The notes beneath the pieces were generated by a model that was given only the letters and a program-made list of their open reading frames with translations, searched no databases and was not told the origin of the DNA. Shown piece after piece: positions 7,461-16,505 of a stretch of 64,000 nucleotides of DNA. This stretch comes from SW10 sp965657795 (GTDB lineage: Bacteria > Verrucomicrobiota > Verrucomicrobiia > Verrucomicrobiales > Akkermansiaceae): NCBI GenBank assembly GCA_965657795.1, contig CBFHQJ010000002.1, forward strand, positions 62,001 to 126,000, in the 5' to 3' direction. The first letter of the stretch is position 1. Every line of letters starts with the position of its first letter. A program made the translations under genes and the position numbers.

Positions 7461-9842
7461 CTACTGCTTATTTTTGAAGGAGTCTTGGTTGAGGAGGGTG
7501 TGGACGATCATGGTCCAGGCGAAGTGATCATCGCCGTCTTTACGAAAGGTAGCGAGGCCATCTTTGAGGACTTTGAGGGTCGTTTCGGAAGGCTTGTGGG
7601 CGGTGACGGTTTCGTGGAGGCGGGTGAGCTTTTCGTCATCGGTGCCTTCTTGGTCCATGAGAGTTTTGGCTTTGTGGGCAGCGGCTTTGAAATACTCGGG
7701 CTCGTTCATGAGGAGGAGAGCTTGAAGCGGGGTGTTGGTGCGCTCGCGTCGGGCGATACAGGCATCACGGCTGGGGGCGTCGAAGATGGTCATTTGGGGC
7801 GGGGCAAGGCCGCGTTTCCAGAATGTGTAAATCGAGCGACGCTTGTCAGCGGGAGCGGGATCGGCCTTAAAGGAGTTTGGATAGGATGAGGGGAGGGCAA
7901 CCATTTTCCAGATGCCTGCTGGCTGTGGGGTTTTCACGGAGCGCCCGCCCATTTCACGATTCAGGGTGCCGGTCACGGCGAGCAGTTGATCGCGGATGAC
8001 TTCGGAATCGAGGCGGGTGCGGGAGCCACGGGCGAGGAGGCGGTTTTCGGGGTCGGTTTCGAAATCGACAGAGGGGCCTGAGGAGGATTGTTGGTAGGTT
8101 TGGGTGAGGACGATATCCTTGACGAGCTTCTTCACGTCCCAACCGGATTCGATGAATTGGAGGGTGAGGTGGTCGAGGAGTTTGGGATGAGAAGGCCACG
8201 TGCCTTGGGCGCCGAAGTCTTCGGAGGTCTTAACGAGTCCGGTGCCGAAGAATTGCTGCCAGAAGCGGTTGACGGCGACGCGGGCGGTGAGAGGATTTTC
8301 GTTTTCGACCAGCCAGTTGGCGAGGTCCATGCGGGTAGCGACGTCACCGGATTTTTTGAGAGCCGGCAGGAAGTGTGGGGTGTCGCGGGTGACTTCTTCG
8401 CCAAGTTGGTCGTAGTTACCACGAACGCGGATGTGGGTCTTTTTGACGTCCTTGCGCTCGCGCATGACCATGGCTCCGCGGACTTGGCGGGTGAATGAGG
8501 CACGTTGTTTTTGAAGATGGGCAACCTGCTTTTCGGCCTGTTTGATTTTGGGAGTGAGATCGGGCTTTGGAGAAGTGGGAGCTTTGGAAGTTTCAGCAGC
8601 TTTAGGAGGTGTGGCTTGCTGTTTTTTAAGTTCAGCGATTTTAGATTGAGTGGCTTTAATTTTTTGATCGAGGGAGGCAAGGTGTGCTTTTTGATCGGCG
8701 TTAGGGAGTTCAATGTAGGGTTTTTGGAGGCCTCGATAAAAGTCGGGGGTGCCGCGACCGCCGGTTTCGGGGGTGCCGTCAAAGTTGTTGAAGAAGGCAT
8801 ACATCTGGAAGAAGTCCTTCTGGGTGATGGGATCGTATTTGTGGTCGTGGCAGACGGCGCAGCCCATGGTGAGACCCATGAAAGCGGTGCCGACAGCGGA
8901 GACGCGGTCGACGACGTTTTTGAAGTGCGATTCTTCGGGGAGGGCGGTGCCGACGTCGATGATGAGGTGGAGGCGGTTAAAGCCGGAGGCGATGAGTTGG
9001 TCTTGGGTGGGTTCGGGATAGAGATCACCGGCAATTTGGTATTTGGTGAAGTCGTTGTATGGGAGGTTTTTGTTGAAGGCCTGGATGACCCAGTCGCGAT
9101 AGGGTGAGTGGTCGCGATAGTGATCGTGGTGGTTGCCGTTGGTATCGGCGACGCGGACGAGGTCGAGCCAATACTTTGCCATGTGTTCTCCATAGGCGGG
9201 GGTGGCGATGAGTCGGTTGACAAGGTTTAGGTAGGCCTCGGTTGAGGTGTCATTGATGTAGGTTTCGATTTCCTCGAGAGTGGGCGGGAGGCCGGTGAGG
9301 TCGAGCGAGAGACGGCGAATGAGGGTGCGTTTGTTGGCGCGGGACTTCGGTTGCTTTCCTTTGGCTTCGATTTTGGCGAGGGTGAATTTGTCGATGTCGG
9401 ACTTGGGCCAGGCGTTGTTATCAACGGCGGGAGGTGTTTGTTTTTTGGCGGGAACTAAGGCCCAGAAGTCTTCGTATTTTGCACCTTGCTGAATCCATTG
9501 TTTGAGGAGTTCTTTTTCGCCGGAGGTGAGTGCTTTGGCGTGGCCATCGCGGGGGGGCATGGGGTCATCAGCGTCGGTGATGCGGATCCATGCTTCGGAG
9601 TCGGTGAGGGAACCGGGAACGATGGCGGCGATTCCTTTTTTTTCGGCGTAGGCTCCTTCCGGGGTGTCGAGGCGGAGTCCGGCCTTGCGGCTGGGTTTGC
9701 CCTTGGCATCAACGCCATCATCCGGTCCATGGCACATGATGCACTTGGAGGAAAGGATTGGGCGGATGTCCTGATTGAAGGATATCTCGGCACGCGAGAG
9801 CAGGGCCGAGCAAAGGAGGACGAGGGAGTTTCGAAAAAACAT
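7461..9842 (-). CDS. PSD1-type cytochrome protein (PSCyt1, DUF1549, DUF1553)
   Basis: A 793-residue secreted protein. After a signal peptide (about 1-18) comes a cytochrome c-like domain with CIMCHGPD at about residue 35, covalent haem being implied, and MPPRDG as a likely axial-Met region. DUF1549 follows (about 140-345) with a second CxxCH in CAVCHDHKYDPI, then a coiled-coil linker rich in Lys/Gln/Ala (about 375-440), then DUF1553 (about 490-770) with VNRFWQQFFGTG and the Arg-rich end motif RERTNTPLQALLLMNEP. It lies upstream of its DUF1501 partner at 5966. Family function is unknown; electron transfer in the periplasm is inferred. Confidence 0.92.
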   Translation of the reverse strand: MFFRNSLVLLCSALLSRAEISFNQDIRPILSSKCIMCHGPDDGVDAKGKPSRKAGLRLDTPEGAYAEKKGIAAIVPGSLTDSEAWIRITDADDPMPPRDGHAKALTSGEKELLKQWIQQGAKYEDFWALVPAKKQTPPAVDNNAWPKSDIDKFTLAKIEAKGKQPKSRANKRTLIRRLSLDLTGLPPTLEEIETYINDTSTEAYLNLVNRLIATPAYGEHMAKYWLDLVRVADTNGNHHDHYRDHSPYRDWVIQAFNKNLPYNDFTKYQIAGDLYPEPTQDQLIASGFNRLHLIIDVGTALPEESHFKNVVDRVSAVGTAFMGLTMGCAVCHDHKYDPITQKDFFQMYAFFNNFDGTPETGGRGTPDFYRGLQKPYIELPNADQKAHLASLDQKIKATQSKIAELKKQQATPPKAAETSKAPTSPKPDLTPKIKQAEKQVAHLQKQRASFTRQVRGAMVMRERKDVKKTHIRVRGNYDQLGEEVTRDTPHFLPALKKSGDVATRMDLANWLVENENPLTARVAVNRFWQQFFGTGLVKTSEDFGAQGTWPSHPKLLDHLTLQFIESGWDVKKLVKDIVLTQTYQQSSSGPSVDFETDPENRLLARGSRTRLDSEVIRDQLLAVTGTLNREMGGRSVKTPQPAGIWKMVALPSSYPNSFKADPAPADKRRSIYTFWKRGLAPPQMTIFDAPSRDACIARRERTNTPLQALLLMNEPEYFKAAAHKAKTLMDQEGTDDEKLTRLHETVTAHKPSETTLKVLKDGLATFRKDGDDHFAWTMIVHTLLNQDSFKNKQ

Positions 9843-9939
9843 AAAAGAAAGGGTTCTTGGGGCAACTTAGGTGGAAATTTCGGGATACCAAGAGATGTTA
9901 GTTTGGATACGGGATCTGGGTGGGAATTTTTCCCAAGAA

Positions 9940-9971
9940 AAAACCAGCACCCGTTGTGGGGAGCTGGTTTT
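9940..9971. terminator. Hairpin downstream of the DUF1501 gene at 9998
   Basis: The arms AAAACCAGC (9940-9948) and GCTGGTTTT (9963-9971) are perfectly complementary over 9 bp with a 14-base loop. On the minus strand the stem is followed by further A/T bases. It lies between the 3' end of the DUF1501 gene and the upstream region of nothing on that side, so it fits a rho-independent terminator for the three-gene minus-strand operon 13794-9998. Confidence 0.6.
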
Positions 9972-9997
9972 GAGAGAGTCGAGGTCGCTGGGGAGGA

Positions 9998-11311
9998 TCA
10001 GGCGAGAATCTCGGTGATGGGCTTGCCGGTTTTGCCTCCCATCTTGAACGGGCGCTTGGTTGGGGAGAAGACGACTTGGTCGTGCTGTAATCCCATGGCG
10101 GCGGCGATAGTGGCGTTGAAGTCGGAAGCGCTGGTCTTTTCCGTGATGACGTTGGAGGCTGTTTTGTCGGTCTCGCCGTAAACGGTTCCGCCCTTGATGC
10201 CGGCTCCGGCGAGGGCGAAGGAGAAGGCTTTTGGGAAGTGGTTGCGACCCGCATCATCGTCGATCTTTGGCGTACGGCCAAACTCAGTGGCGATGACGAC
10301 CAAGGTGCTCTCGAGGAGGCCACGCTGTTCGAGATCAGTGAGGAGGGCGGCGTAGGCTTGGTCGAGAATGGGGAGTTTTTCGTCAGCCTTGGTGAAGTTA
10401 TCGGAGTGCCAGTCAAAGCCGCCAAGTTGGACTTCGACAAAGCGGACACCGTGTTCGACAAGGCGTCTGGCAAGGAGAACTCCTTTGCCAAATTTGTCGA
10501 CGCCATAAGCGGCGTGGGCGTCCTTGGTCTCCTTGGAGAGATCGAAGGCTTCGAGATCCTTGGATTGCATCAGGCCGACGGCGGAGTTAAACATTTCGTC
10601 GTAAGCACGAACGCTGCGCTGTCCTTTTTTGAAGCGCGAACCGAAGTCGGCGTCGAGCTTGGAACGGAGGGCGATCTGGCGGTTGAAGGCGGCTTCTGAG
10701 ACGTTGCTGCGGCGCTTGGAATTTTGGAGTCCTTTCTCGGCGTCGCCGACAGGAAGAGGGGCGACGTTGGGCTCGAAAAATCCTGCTCCAGGGTGGTTGT
10801 TGCCACTGTGAATGGTGACATAGGGAGGGAGGGTTCCGTTGAGTCGATCCGCATCGAGCTTGTTGGCCCAAGAGCCCAGAGATGGGTGGGTGATGGAAGC
10901 CCGCTGGGTGTAAGAAGTGTGGATATGGTAGTTGCCCTGGGCGTGCGCTCCTTGAGTGGAAGTCATGGAGCGGACGATGGCCATTTTGTCGGTGTGCTTG
11001 GCGGTGCGCTCGAAGTGCTGGCCGAGCTGGATTCCATCGACCTTTGTCGAGATCGCCTTGATGGGACCGCGATACTCGGAGGGAGCGTCGGGCTTGGGAT
11101 CGAAGGTATCGATGTGGGTCATGCCACCGGACATGTAGAGGTAGATGACATTCTTGGCCTTACCGTTGGACTGCTTGATCGCTTCGGCAGCTTCTGCCGA
11201 GGAGAACCAGGACGCGGAAGCGCCACCCAGGGTCACGCCGAAGGCGGTGCGGGCGGTGTTGGCCAGAAAGCTCCGGCGGTTTTGGTCGTCGAGTTGATTA
11301 AAAGGGTTCAT
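9998..11311 (-). CDS. DUF1501 protein, Tat-exported (second copy)
   Basis: A 437-residue DUF1501 protein with a Tat-type N-terminus (QNRRSFLANTARTAFGVTLGG). Motifs: NVIYLYMSGGMTHIDTFDPKP, GFDWHSDNF, VVIATEFGRTPKIDDDAGRNHFPKAFSFALAGAGIKGG. It differs enough from the copy at 5966 to be a separate subfamily rather than a recent duplicate. Its ATG overlaps the stop of the DUF1549 gene (ATGA at 11308-11311), which predicts translational coupling of the pair. A terminator-like hairpin lies 27 bases after its stop. Confidence 0.92.
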   Translation of the reverse strand: MNPFNQLDDQNRRSFLANTARTAFGVTLGGASASWFSSAEAAEAIKQSNGKAKNVIYLYMSGGMTHIDTFDPKPDAPSEYRGPIKAISTKVDGIQLGQHFERTAKHTDKMAIVRSMTSTQGAHAQGNYHIHTSYTQRASITHPSLGSWANKLDADRLNGTLPPYVTIHSGNNHPGAGFFEPNVAPLPVGDAEKGLQNSKRRSNVSEAAFNRQIALRSKLDADFGSRFKKGQRSVRAYDEMFNSAVGLMQSKDLEAFDLSKETKDAHAAYGVDKFGKGVLLARRLVEHGVRFVEVQLGGFDWHSDNFTKADEKLPILDQAYAALLTDLEQRGLLESTLVVIATEFGRTPKIDDDAGRNHFPKAFSFALAGAGIKGGTVYGETDKTASNVITEKTSASDFNATIAAAMGLQHDQVVFSPTKRPFKMGGKTGKPITEILA

Positions 11312-13371
11312 TGGACAAAGAGGAAACGGTTGGAGGTGAGGATGGCCCGGGCGAATGTTTCAGTCGCTTCGGGGGTTCTCATTTCGGGGAGGAAAGCCTT
11401 TTTCTCGTCTTCGGTCGGGAAGGCGGAGTAGAGGCTGAGAAAAAGGAAATCGAGTCGTTTGGAAGGTGATTCGATGGCACGGAGAGAGCGGGCGAAGGCG
11501 TTTTTCCTGTTGGTGAGAAGGCTGGTTTCGAGTCCGTTCAGGAGGCGCAAGGTTTGTGGGACTGTGGCCTCGGTGTGCGCGGCCGAAGGGCTCTCGGCAT
11601 CGGACCCACCGAACTCGGCGATGAAGGTGCCACCGCGGGCGGGAACGGGAAGTTCGGAGGCGCGCATCCGGAATTCAGGCTGGTCGGGACGCTTGGGGCG
11701 GGCGCGGCGGGCTAGGGCGGGGGCTGACTTGGCAACGGCGCCGTTTTCTCTCATCCCTTTTCCTTTTTTGTAGCCTTTCCCGGCCGCTTGTTGGGCCTGT
11801 CTGATCTCCATGGAGACTTCACGGAAGGCCATCATATTCCCGTTTGCACGAGCCTTGGCTGCTTTGGTGCGCAGGAGCGAGACCTTCTTTTGGAGGGCTC
11901 GGCGCTGCTTTTCTCCTTCGATGACAGCGGAGCTGATTTCCTTGAGCTGTTTGCTGTTGGTGCTCATGAGGAAATCGAAGGATTCGACGTAGTCATCCCA
12001 TGCTTCTTCGAGTCCGTTGTTAGTGTTGGAATCGATATTCCCGGCAGCGAGGGTGACGAATGAGTCACGGATTTCCTCGGCACTGAGTCGGCGGAGGATG
12101 GGCCCTTCGAAGTGGAAGGAGAATCCCTGGGCAGGTTCCTCAGTGGTCACTTCGCGCTGGAAGAGCTTGGTGTGATAAAGGATGCGGAGGAATTGCTTGA
12201 GATCGTAGTCGGCAGCGAGCATCGCTTTTTCGACGTAGTCGACGAGTTCCGGGTAGTGGGGCTTGGGCGAGTTACTCCAGTCATCGGGGTTGGCGACGAG
12301 GCCGTATCCGAAGGCGTATTTCCACATGCGGTTGGCGATGACCTTGGTGAAGTAGGGGTTCTTGGGAGAGGTGACCCACTTGGCGAAGTATTCGCGTCGT
12401 TGTTCGGGCTTCACGTCCTTGGTGTCGAGGCCGAAGAGGAAGCCAGGCTTCACAACATCGCCGGCCTTACCGTCTTCATATTGGTAGTCAACGGGGAGCT
12501 TGAGTTGCTTGGCGGTGTTGTCGGCGAGTGCGTTACGGTTGTGGTAGCGGAAAACCTGACCGATGGCGCGGGCTTCGCCTTTTTTAGCGTTGGCTCTTTC
12601 TCTCGCTTTCTTTGCTTGAAGGGCGAACTTGCGGCGCTCTTCCTTGGTCATGTTCTTGAAAGGTTTCTTGGGGCGCCTGTCGGGATCAAAGCCGATGGCC
12701 TCTTTGATTTTTTCGCGGCCACCATCGAAGCGGTAGTCGGTGCCTCCGAGGAATGCGGCCAACTGGTAATATTCCATTTGGGTTGTGTCATCGAACGGGT
12801 GGTCGTGGCACTGGGCACAGCCGATTTGTTGGCCAAGAAAGACCTGAACAGTGTTGCTGACATTATCCAGGAGCATGCCACGGTCGCGGAGGTAGTAGCC
12901 GACGGCAGGGTTTTCGGCAACGTGACCTTCGGCCGCGAGCATCTCGCCGACCATCTGGTCATAAGGCATGCTGTTTTCGACGGCATCCTTCAACCAGACA
13001 TGCCAGCCAAGACCGTTGTGTTCGGTATTCGTTTTAACGCGAAGGAGGTCCGTCCAGAAATTGAAGAGGCGCGAATTGAAACCCGGAGACTCGACCAAGG
13101 AGTCGATCAATTGGGTGCGTTTTTCGTCGTCGGACGATTCGAGGAAGGAGCGTGCTTCGTCGTGGGTTGGGAGTCGTCCGATGATGTTCAGGTAGCTCCG
13201 GCGGACGAAGGTGGCATCGTCCACAATGGGGTTTGCCTTGATGCCTTCGGTCTTCTGCCCGGCGATGAGAACCTCGTCGAGCTCGCGGGCGGTGTTGCGC
13301 ACCACATCCAGCGGAAGCGGCTTTGCGAAAACCGCCGGGATAGTGGCAATGAGGGGGAGGAGGAATTTCAT
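11308..13371 (-). CDS. DUF1549/DUF1553 protein without N-terminal cytochrome domain
   Basis: A 687-residue secreted protein (signal peptide MKFLLPLIATIPAVFA). Unlike the copies at 7461 and 24910 it has no N-terminal PSCyt1 domain; mature sequence goes straight into DUF1549 (about 40-225), which holds the only CxxCH (CAQCHDHPFD). A Lys/Arg-rich stretch follows, then DUF1553 (about 330-680) with ANRMWKYAFGYGL. An alanine/lysine-rich coil (about 485-540) interrupts DUF1553. Coupled by ATGA to the DUF1501 gene at 9998 and placed 9 bases after the small membrane protein at 13381, so the three form an operon. Confidence 0.9.
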   Translation of the reverse strand: MKFLLPLIATIPAVFAKPLPLDVVRNTARELDEVLIAGQKTEGIKANPIVDDATFVRRSYLNIIGRLPTHDEARSFLESSDDEKRTQLIDSLVESPGFNSRLFNFWTDLLRVKTNTEHNGLGWHVWLKDAVENSMPYDQMVGEMLAAEGHVAENPAVGYYLRDRGMLLDNVSNTVQVFLGQQIGCAQCHDHPFDDTTQMEYYQLAAFLGGTDYRFDGGREKIKEAIGFDPDRRPKKPFKNMTKEERRKFALQAKKARERANAKKGEARAIGQVFRYHNRNALADNTAKQLKLPVDYQYEDGKAGDVVKPGFLFGLDTKDVKPEQRREYFAKWVTSPKNPYFTKVIANRMWKYAFGYGLVANPDDWSNSPKPHYPELVDYVEKAMLAADYDLKQFLRILYHTKLFQREVTTEEPAQGFSFHFEGPILRRLSAEEIRDSFVTLAAGNIDSNTNNGLEEAWDDYVESFDFLMSTNSKQLKEISSAVIEGEKQRRALQKKVSLLRTKAAKARANGNMMAFREVSMEIRQAQQAAGKGYKKGKGMRENGAVAKSAPALARRARPKRPDQPEFRMRASELPVPARGGTFIAEFGGSDAESPSAAHTEATVPQTLRLLNGLETSLLTNRKNAFARSLRAIESPSKRLDFLFLSLYSAFPTEDEKKAFLPEMRTPEATETFARAILTSNRFLFVQ

Positions 13372-13380
13372 AGTAAGCTG

Positions 13381-13794
13381 TTAATAAAGGAGAGCGACGA
13401 TTTCCTCGTCGGAAAGAAGGGTTGGATCTTCGGCCGCTCCTGAGAGGAGTTCGGTGGCGAAGGTGTCTTCAAGCTGGTCGAAGTCATCAGTGACCTCGGT
13501 ATTGTCCACGATTTTTTCGTCGGACGGAGCGGGAGAGGAGGGAAGCGAGATCACAATTGCGATTGCAGCCAGAGCGGCACCAGCGACTCCGATGAGAGGC
13601 TTGGGGGCAAAAAGGGCCTTCCACCACGGGGACTTCTGTTCGACCACCTCAAGACGCACCCGGCGGAGGGTATCCTGCACAAAACGGGGGGACGGATTGG
13701 CCGCGGTGGCGTCATCGAGGAGATTCCAGACGGCATCGTTTTCGAGTTCAGCGTCGAAATCTGAGGGGGGGGTATTTTGATGGTTCGGCTTCAT
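13381..13794 (-). CDS. Small single-pass membrane protein, anti-sigma-like
   Basis: A 137-residue protein with an acidic N-terminal cytoplasmic part (about 1-60, AVWNLLDDATAANPSPRFVQDTLRRVR), one transmembrane segment at about 70-88 (LIGVAGAALAAIAIVISL) and an acidic extracytoplasmic tail ending DEEIVALLY. The layout resembles anti-sigma or regulatory membrane proteins that precede DUF1549/DUF1501 pairs in this phylum, but no sigma gene is next to it. It is the first gene of the operon 13381-11308-9998; the 84-base gap 13795-13878 should hold the promoter. Confidence 0.75.
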   Translation of the reverse strand: MKPNHQNTPPSDFDAELENDAVWNLLDDATAANPSPRFVQDTLRRVRLEVVEQKSPWWKALFAPKPLIGVAGAALAAIAIVISLPSSPAPSDEKIVDNTEVTDDFDQLEDTFATELLSGAAEDPTLLSDEEIVALLY

Positions 13795-13878
13795 GGCTTT
13801 CTCCGGTCACATGAATAAACCGCAGTTACGAAAAAAAGTTTCAAAAAACCTGAATGGGAGATGAATTTGACGCCCAGA

Positions 13879-15255
13879 TCACTTTTTTTCAGGGGTTTTC
13901 AGACTTTTTGAGGTCTTCTTCCGTTTCTTCCGATTTCCTGTCATATGCTCGAGGGCTTCCATTTCGGTGATTTTGCCGCGATCTCCGCAGGACTTCATCC
14001 AGTTCCGGAGGCGTTGGTGGAGGGCTTTTTGGATTTCGGCCAATTCGGGCTTTTCGGCGAGATTAGTCATCTCGAGGGGATCTTTTATGATATCGTAGAG
14101 TTCGAACTCGGGGCGCAACTGGTAGCGCGAAGTTTTAGCGAGGGCATCTGGGTTGCCGTTGGCGGCGAGAGCAAGCCAGCTCTTGAATTCGGGAGCAGTG
14201 GTGCAGGCGTTCACGAACTTGATTTCGGGGGTGAGGTTCCAGATCAGTTTGTGGGTTTCGGAGCGAATCGAGCGAATCCCGTAGTGAGGGGAGCCATTGT
14301 TGATTCCGCGTGTGGTCATGATTCCGTGGACAAATTTGTTGTGGGATTGTTTTCCGGCGAAAACCGGGAGGAGGCTTTCACCTCGAAGGTGGGCGGGCGG
14401 GGTGCCGCCGCCGGCTTCGATGAAGGTGGGGAGGAGGTCGAGATATTCGATCATGGCGGGGTTTTCTGAACCTGGCTTGATGTGGCCAGGCCAGCGGGCG
14501 ATAAGGGCAGTCTGTAGCCCGTTGTCATAGCAGGTCCATTTGGCAAAGGCGAAAGAGTTCCCCTGCTCTGAGGTCACGATGAAAAGGGTGTTGTCGGTCA
14601 GGTCGTGCTTTTCGATGAGATCCATGGCCTCGCCGACTTGCGAATCGAAGTAGGTGATCTCGGCGAGGTAGCGGGAGAAGCCGTCGCGGGTTTCGGGAGT
14701 GTCAACGAAGTACGGGGGAAGTTGTACTTTGTCGGTGGGGTAGCGGTCGCGGTCGCCTTTGTTCCACGGGGTGTGTGGTTCATTGGAGCAGAGTAAGAGG
14801 CAAAAGGGCTGTTTGTTTTCAGCTTGTTCCTTGATGAACGAGCCGACTTTTTTAAACTCAGGATTCTTGCCGCCAGGGATTTTTTTCCAACTGAAGACCC
14901 TGCCGGGGGAGACGTGTGTTTTGCCGCTTTGGGCGACGGTGTAGCCGAGGCCGGAAAGGTGCTGCACCACGCTCTTGGTTTCGGGAGCGACGAAGGTGTG
15001 GTTCGGGTAAGCGCCGCTGACGACAGGAGGAAGGCCGGTGTAAATGTTGTGCCGGGTGGGCGAGCACATGGGCGCGGTTTGGAAGCAGCGGGTGAAGCGC
15101 ATGCCCTGGTCAGCGAGCTTGTCGATGTGTGGTGTGTGGGCCTGACCTCCGTAGCAAGCCAGGTCGCGAAAGGTGCAGTCGTCGGCGATGATGAAGACGA
15201 TGTTGGGCTTCGCGGAAGCGGCGATGGTGAGGAGGAAAAATAAGAAAGACTTCAT
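13879..15255 (-). CDS. Type I sulfatase, secreted
   Basis: Hydrolyses sulfate esters outside the cytoplasm. The 458-residue protein starts at ATG 15255 (MKSFLFFLLTIAASAKPN, a clean signal peptide); longer frames upstream only add non-signal residues. Alkaline-phosphatase superfamily motifs: metal ligands in FIIADDC (about 21-27), the formylglycine signature CSPTRHNIYTG with Cys64 as the modified residue, and LIARWPGH. The C-terminal about 25 residues are Lys-rich. Its ATG overlaps the stop of the phosphatase gene (ATGA at 15252-15255). Activity needs a formylglycine-generating enzyme, not present here. Natural substrate is not evident. Confidence 0.93.
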   Translation of the reverse strand: MKSFLFFLLTIAASAKPNIVFIIADDCTFRDLACYGGQAHTPHIDKLADQGMRFTRCFQTAPMCSPTRHNIYTGLPPVVSGAYPNHTFVAPETKSVVQHLSGLGYTVAQSGKTHVSPGRVFSWKKIPGGKNPEFKKVGSFIKEQAENKQPFCLLLCSNEPHTPWNKGDRDRYPTDKVQLPPYFVDTPETRDGFSRYLAEITYFDSQVGEAMDLIEKHDLTDNTLFIVTSEQGNSFAFAKWTCYDNGLQTALIARWPGHIKPGSENPAMIEYLDLLPTFIEAGGGTPPAHLRGESLLPVFAGKQSHNKFVHGIMTTRGINNGSPHYGIRSIRSETHKLIWNLTPEIKFVNACTTAPEFKSWLALAANGNPDALAKTSRYQLRPEFELYDIIKDPLEMTNLAEKPELAEIQKALHQRLRNWMKSCGDRGKITEMEALEHMTGNRKKRKKTSKSLKTPEKK

Positions 15256-15920
15256 GAGCTTTGCGAATTGAGTGAGCCGTCGCGGGTTTTGCCGTCGACG
15301 TTGGTTTGCCAATAGTGACCTTCCTCGACGTGCAGACAGGTGAGCCAGCCGCCGCGGCCAACGTCGGTATCGATATTGATGGCGTGGCCGAGATTGAGGG
15401 GAAGGTGGGGAGCTTTTTGGGCGGTGTGGCCACAGACCATGATTTTCCCGGATTGGTGAGGGAGAGGGGTGCCGAATTTTTTGTGAATCAGGGTGAAAGA
15501 ATGCTGCTTTGAGACGGGGATATCGTGCTCGAGGTTGGCGTGAACAAAGATGTGGGATTCGGTCTCGTGATAGGGCTGGGTGTGACGGATGAAGTCCCAG
15601 TGTGGCTCAGGCACGGCATCCATGCCTCCATAGGATTCCAAGGTTTCGCCGCCACCCCACGCATCCAGCCAGTGGGCGAGATCGGTGTGATCGATGCGGG
15701 AGAGGAGGAATTTTTCCTCATGGTTGCCGTTAAGAAAGGTGGCGTTGTATTTTTCCTTAATACCGATGAGGAACTCGATGACGCCTTTGGAATCTGGGCC
15801 GCGATCGACGTAGTCGCCGACGAAAATGAGGTGGTCTTCAGGGGTGGGCGCAATGACCTCGATCATTTGTTTCAGTGGGGCGAGGCAGCCGTGAATGTCG
15901 CTGATGGCAAGTGTTCTCAT
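15252..15920 (-). CDS. PPP-family metallophosphoesterase
   Basis: A 222-residue cytoplasmic enzyme of the serine/threonine phosphatase (PPP) or diadenosine-tetraphosphatase type. Dinuclear metal motifs are complete: GDxH-like DIHG (SDIHGCLAPL, residues 7-16), GDYVDRGPDS (about 36-45), GNHE (about 66-69), a later CGHT and a final His in GHAINID. The length suits bacterial PrpA/PrpE-like enzymes. It is cotranscribed with, and coupled to, the sulfatase, though no functional link is obvious. The specific phosphosubstrate cannot be told from sequence. Confidence 0.88.
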   Translation of the reverse strand: MRTLAISDIHGCLAPLKQMIEVIAPTPEDHLIFVGDYVDRGPDSKGVIEFLIGIKEKYNATFLNGNHEEKFLLSRIDHTDLAHWLDAWGGGETLESYGGMDAVPEPHWDFIRHTQPYHETESHIFVHANLEHDIPVSKQHSFTLIHKKFGTPLPHQSGKIMVCGHTAQKAPHLPLNLGHAINIDTDVGRGGWLTCLHVEEGHYWQTNVDGKTRDGSLNSQSS

Positions 15921-16094
15921 GATTCGGGAAAGAGTTAGCGGTTTGAAGGTCGTGAGTTAAGCAAAGAAATGGGAAAAGACTGTCAGGTCTATGGGGGGGC
16001 ATAAGAAGAAGTTTTTGCCTCCCGCTGGCAGTACCGTGTCACGCCTGGTTTGGTTTTGAATTGTAGTTTGTGAGTTTCAAGATTATCACCCGGC

Positions 16095-16505
16095 TTGATG
16101 AAGCTGGGGTGGATTTTGATGATATTTTTCGCAGTTCCGGGGATAGCTATTGCGGAACCGAGAGTATGGACCTCATCGGCTGGAACGAAGATGGAGGCTG
16201 AGCTGGTTGCATACGGTTGGGAGACGGTCACCCTCAGATCAAAAAGTGGAAGGAATGTGGAACTGCGGATCGATCAACTCGAGGAAACTGATCAGACCTA
16301 TCTGAAGACGGTGGTGCCGGTTGTGGTGATTCCGGGTGACGGACCCTTGGCGGGAGGAATCTTGGGAGATGGCTTGAAGCATTATTCAAACGAAGGATTC
16401 CCACCGATCGAACATATTAATCCTGCAGGTGAGGCCGGGCCGCAGGGGGCTCCCATTCACCTTGATTTGAAAGCACGTGGAGAGGCGATTGAAGAGAGGC
16501 AATGA
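16095..16505 (+). CDS. Secreted SHD1-domain protein
   Basis: A 136-residue protein: signal peptide about 1-20 (MMKLGWILMIFFAVPGIAIA), then an SLA1 homology domain 1 (about 22-72), recognised by RVWTSSAGTKMEAELVAY, VTLRSKSGRNVELRIDQL and DQTYL. SHD1 domains are common in secreted Verrucomicrobiota and Planctomycetota proteins and are thought to mediate protein binding. The C-terminal half (about 73-136) is Gly/Pro-rich without a domain I know. The second ATG (16098) is an equally good start. The end overlaps the next frame by about 29 bases. Confidence 0.8.
   Translation: MMKLGWILMIFFAVPGIAIAEPRVWTSSAGTKMEAELVAYGWETVTLRSKSGRNVELRIDQLEETDQTYLKTVVPVVVIPGDGPLAGGILGDGLKHYSNEGFPPIEHINPAGEAGPQGAPIHLDLKARGEAIEERQ

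Noticed and set aside
8132..9223. 363-codon minus-strand frame rich in Ser, Pro and Thr
   Set aside because: It is a shifted-frame shadow of the cytochrome gene at 7461; low-complexity composition and no start context.
12112..13443. Long plus-strand open frame (443 codons)
   Set aside because: It lies antisense to the DUF1549 gene at 11308, which has signal peptide and family motifs; the antisense reading is repetitive Val/Glu-rich and has no recognisable domain.
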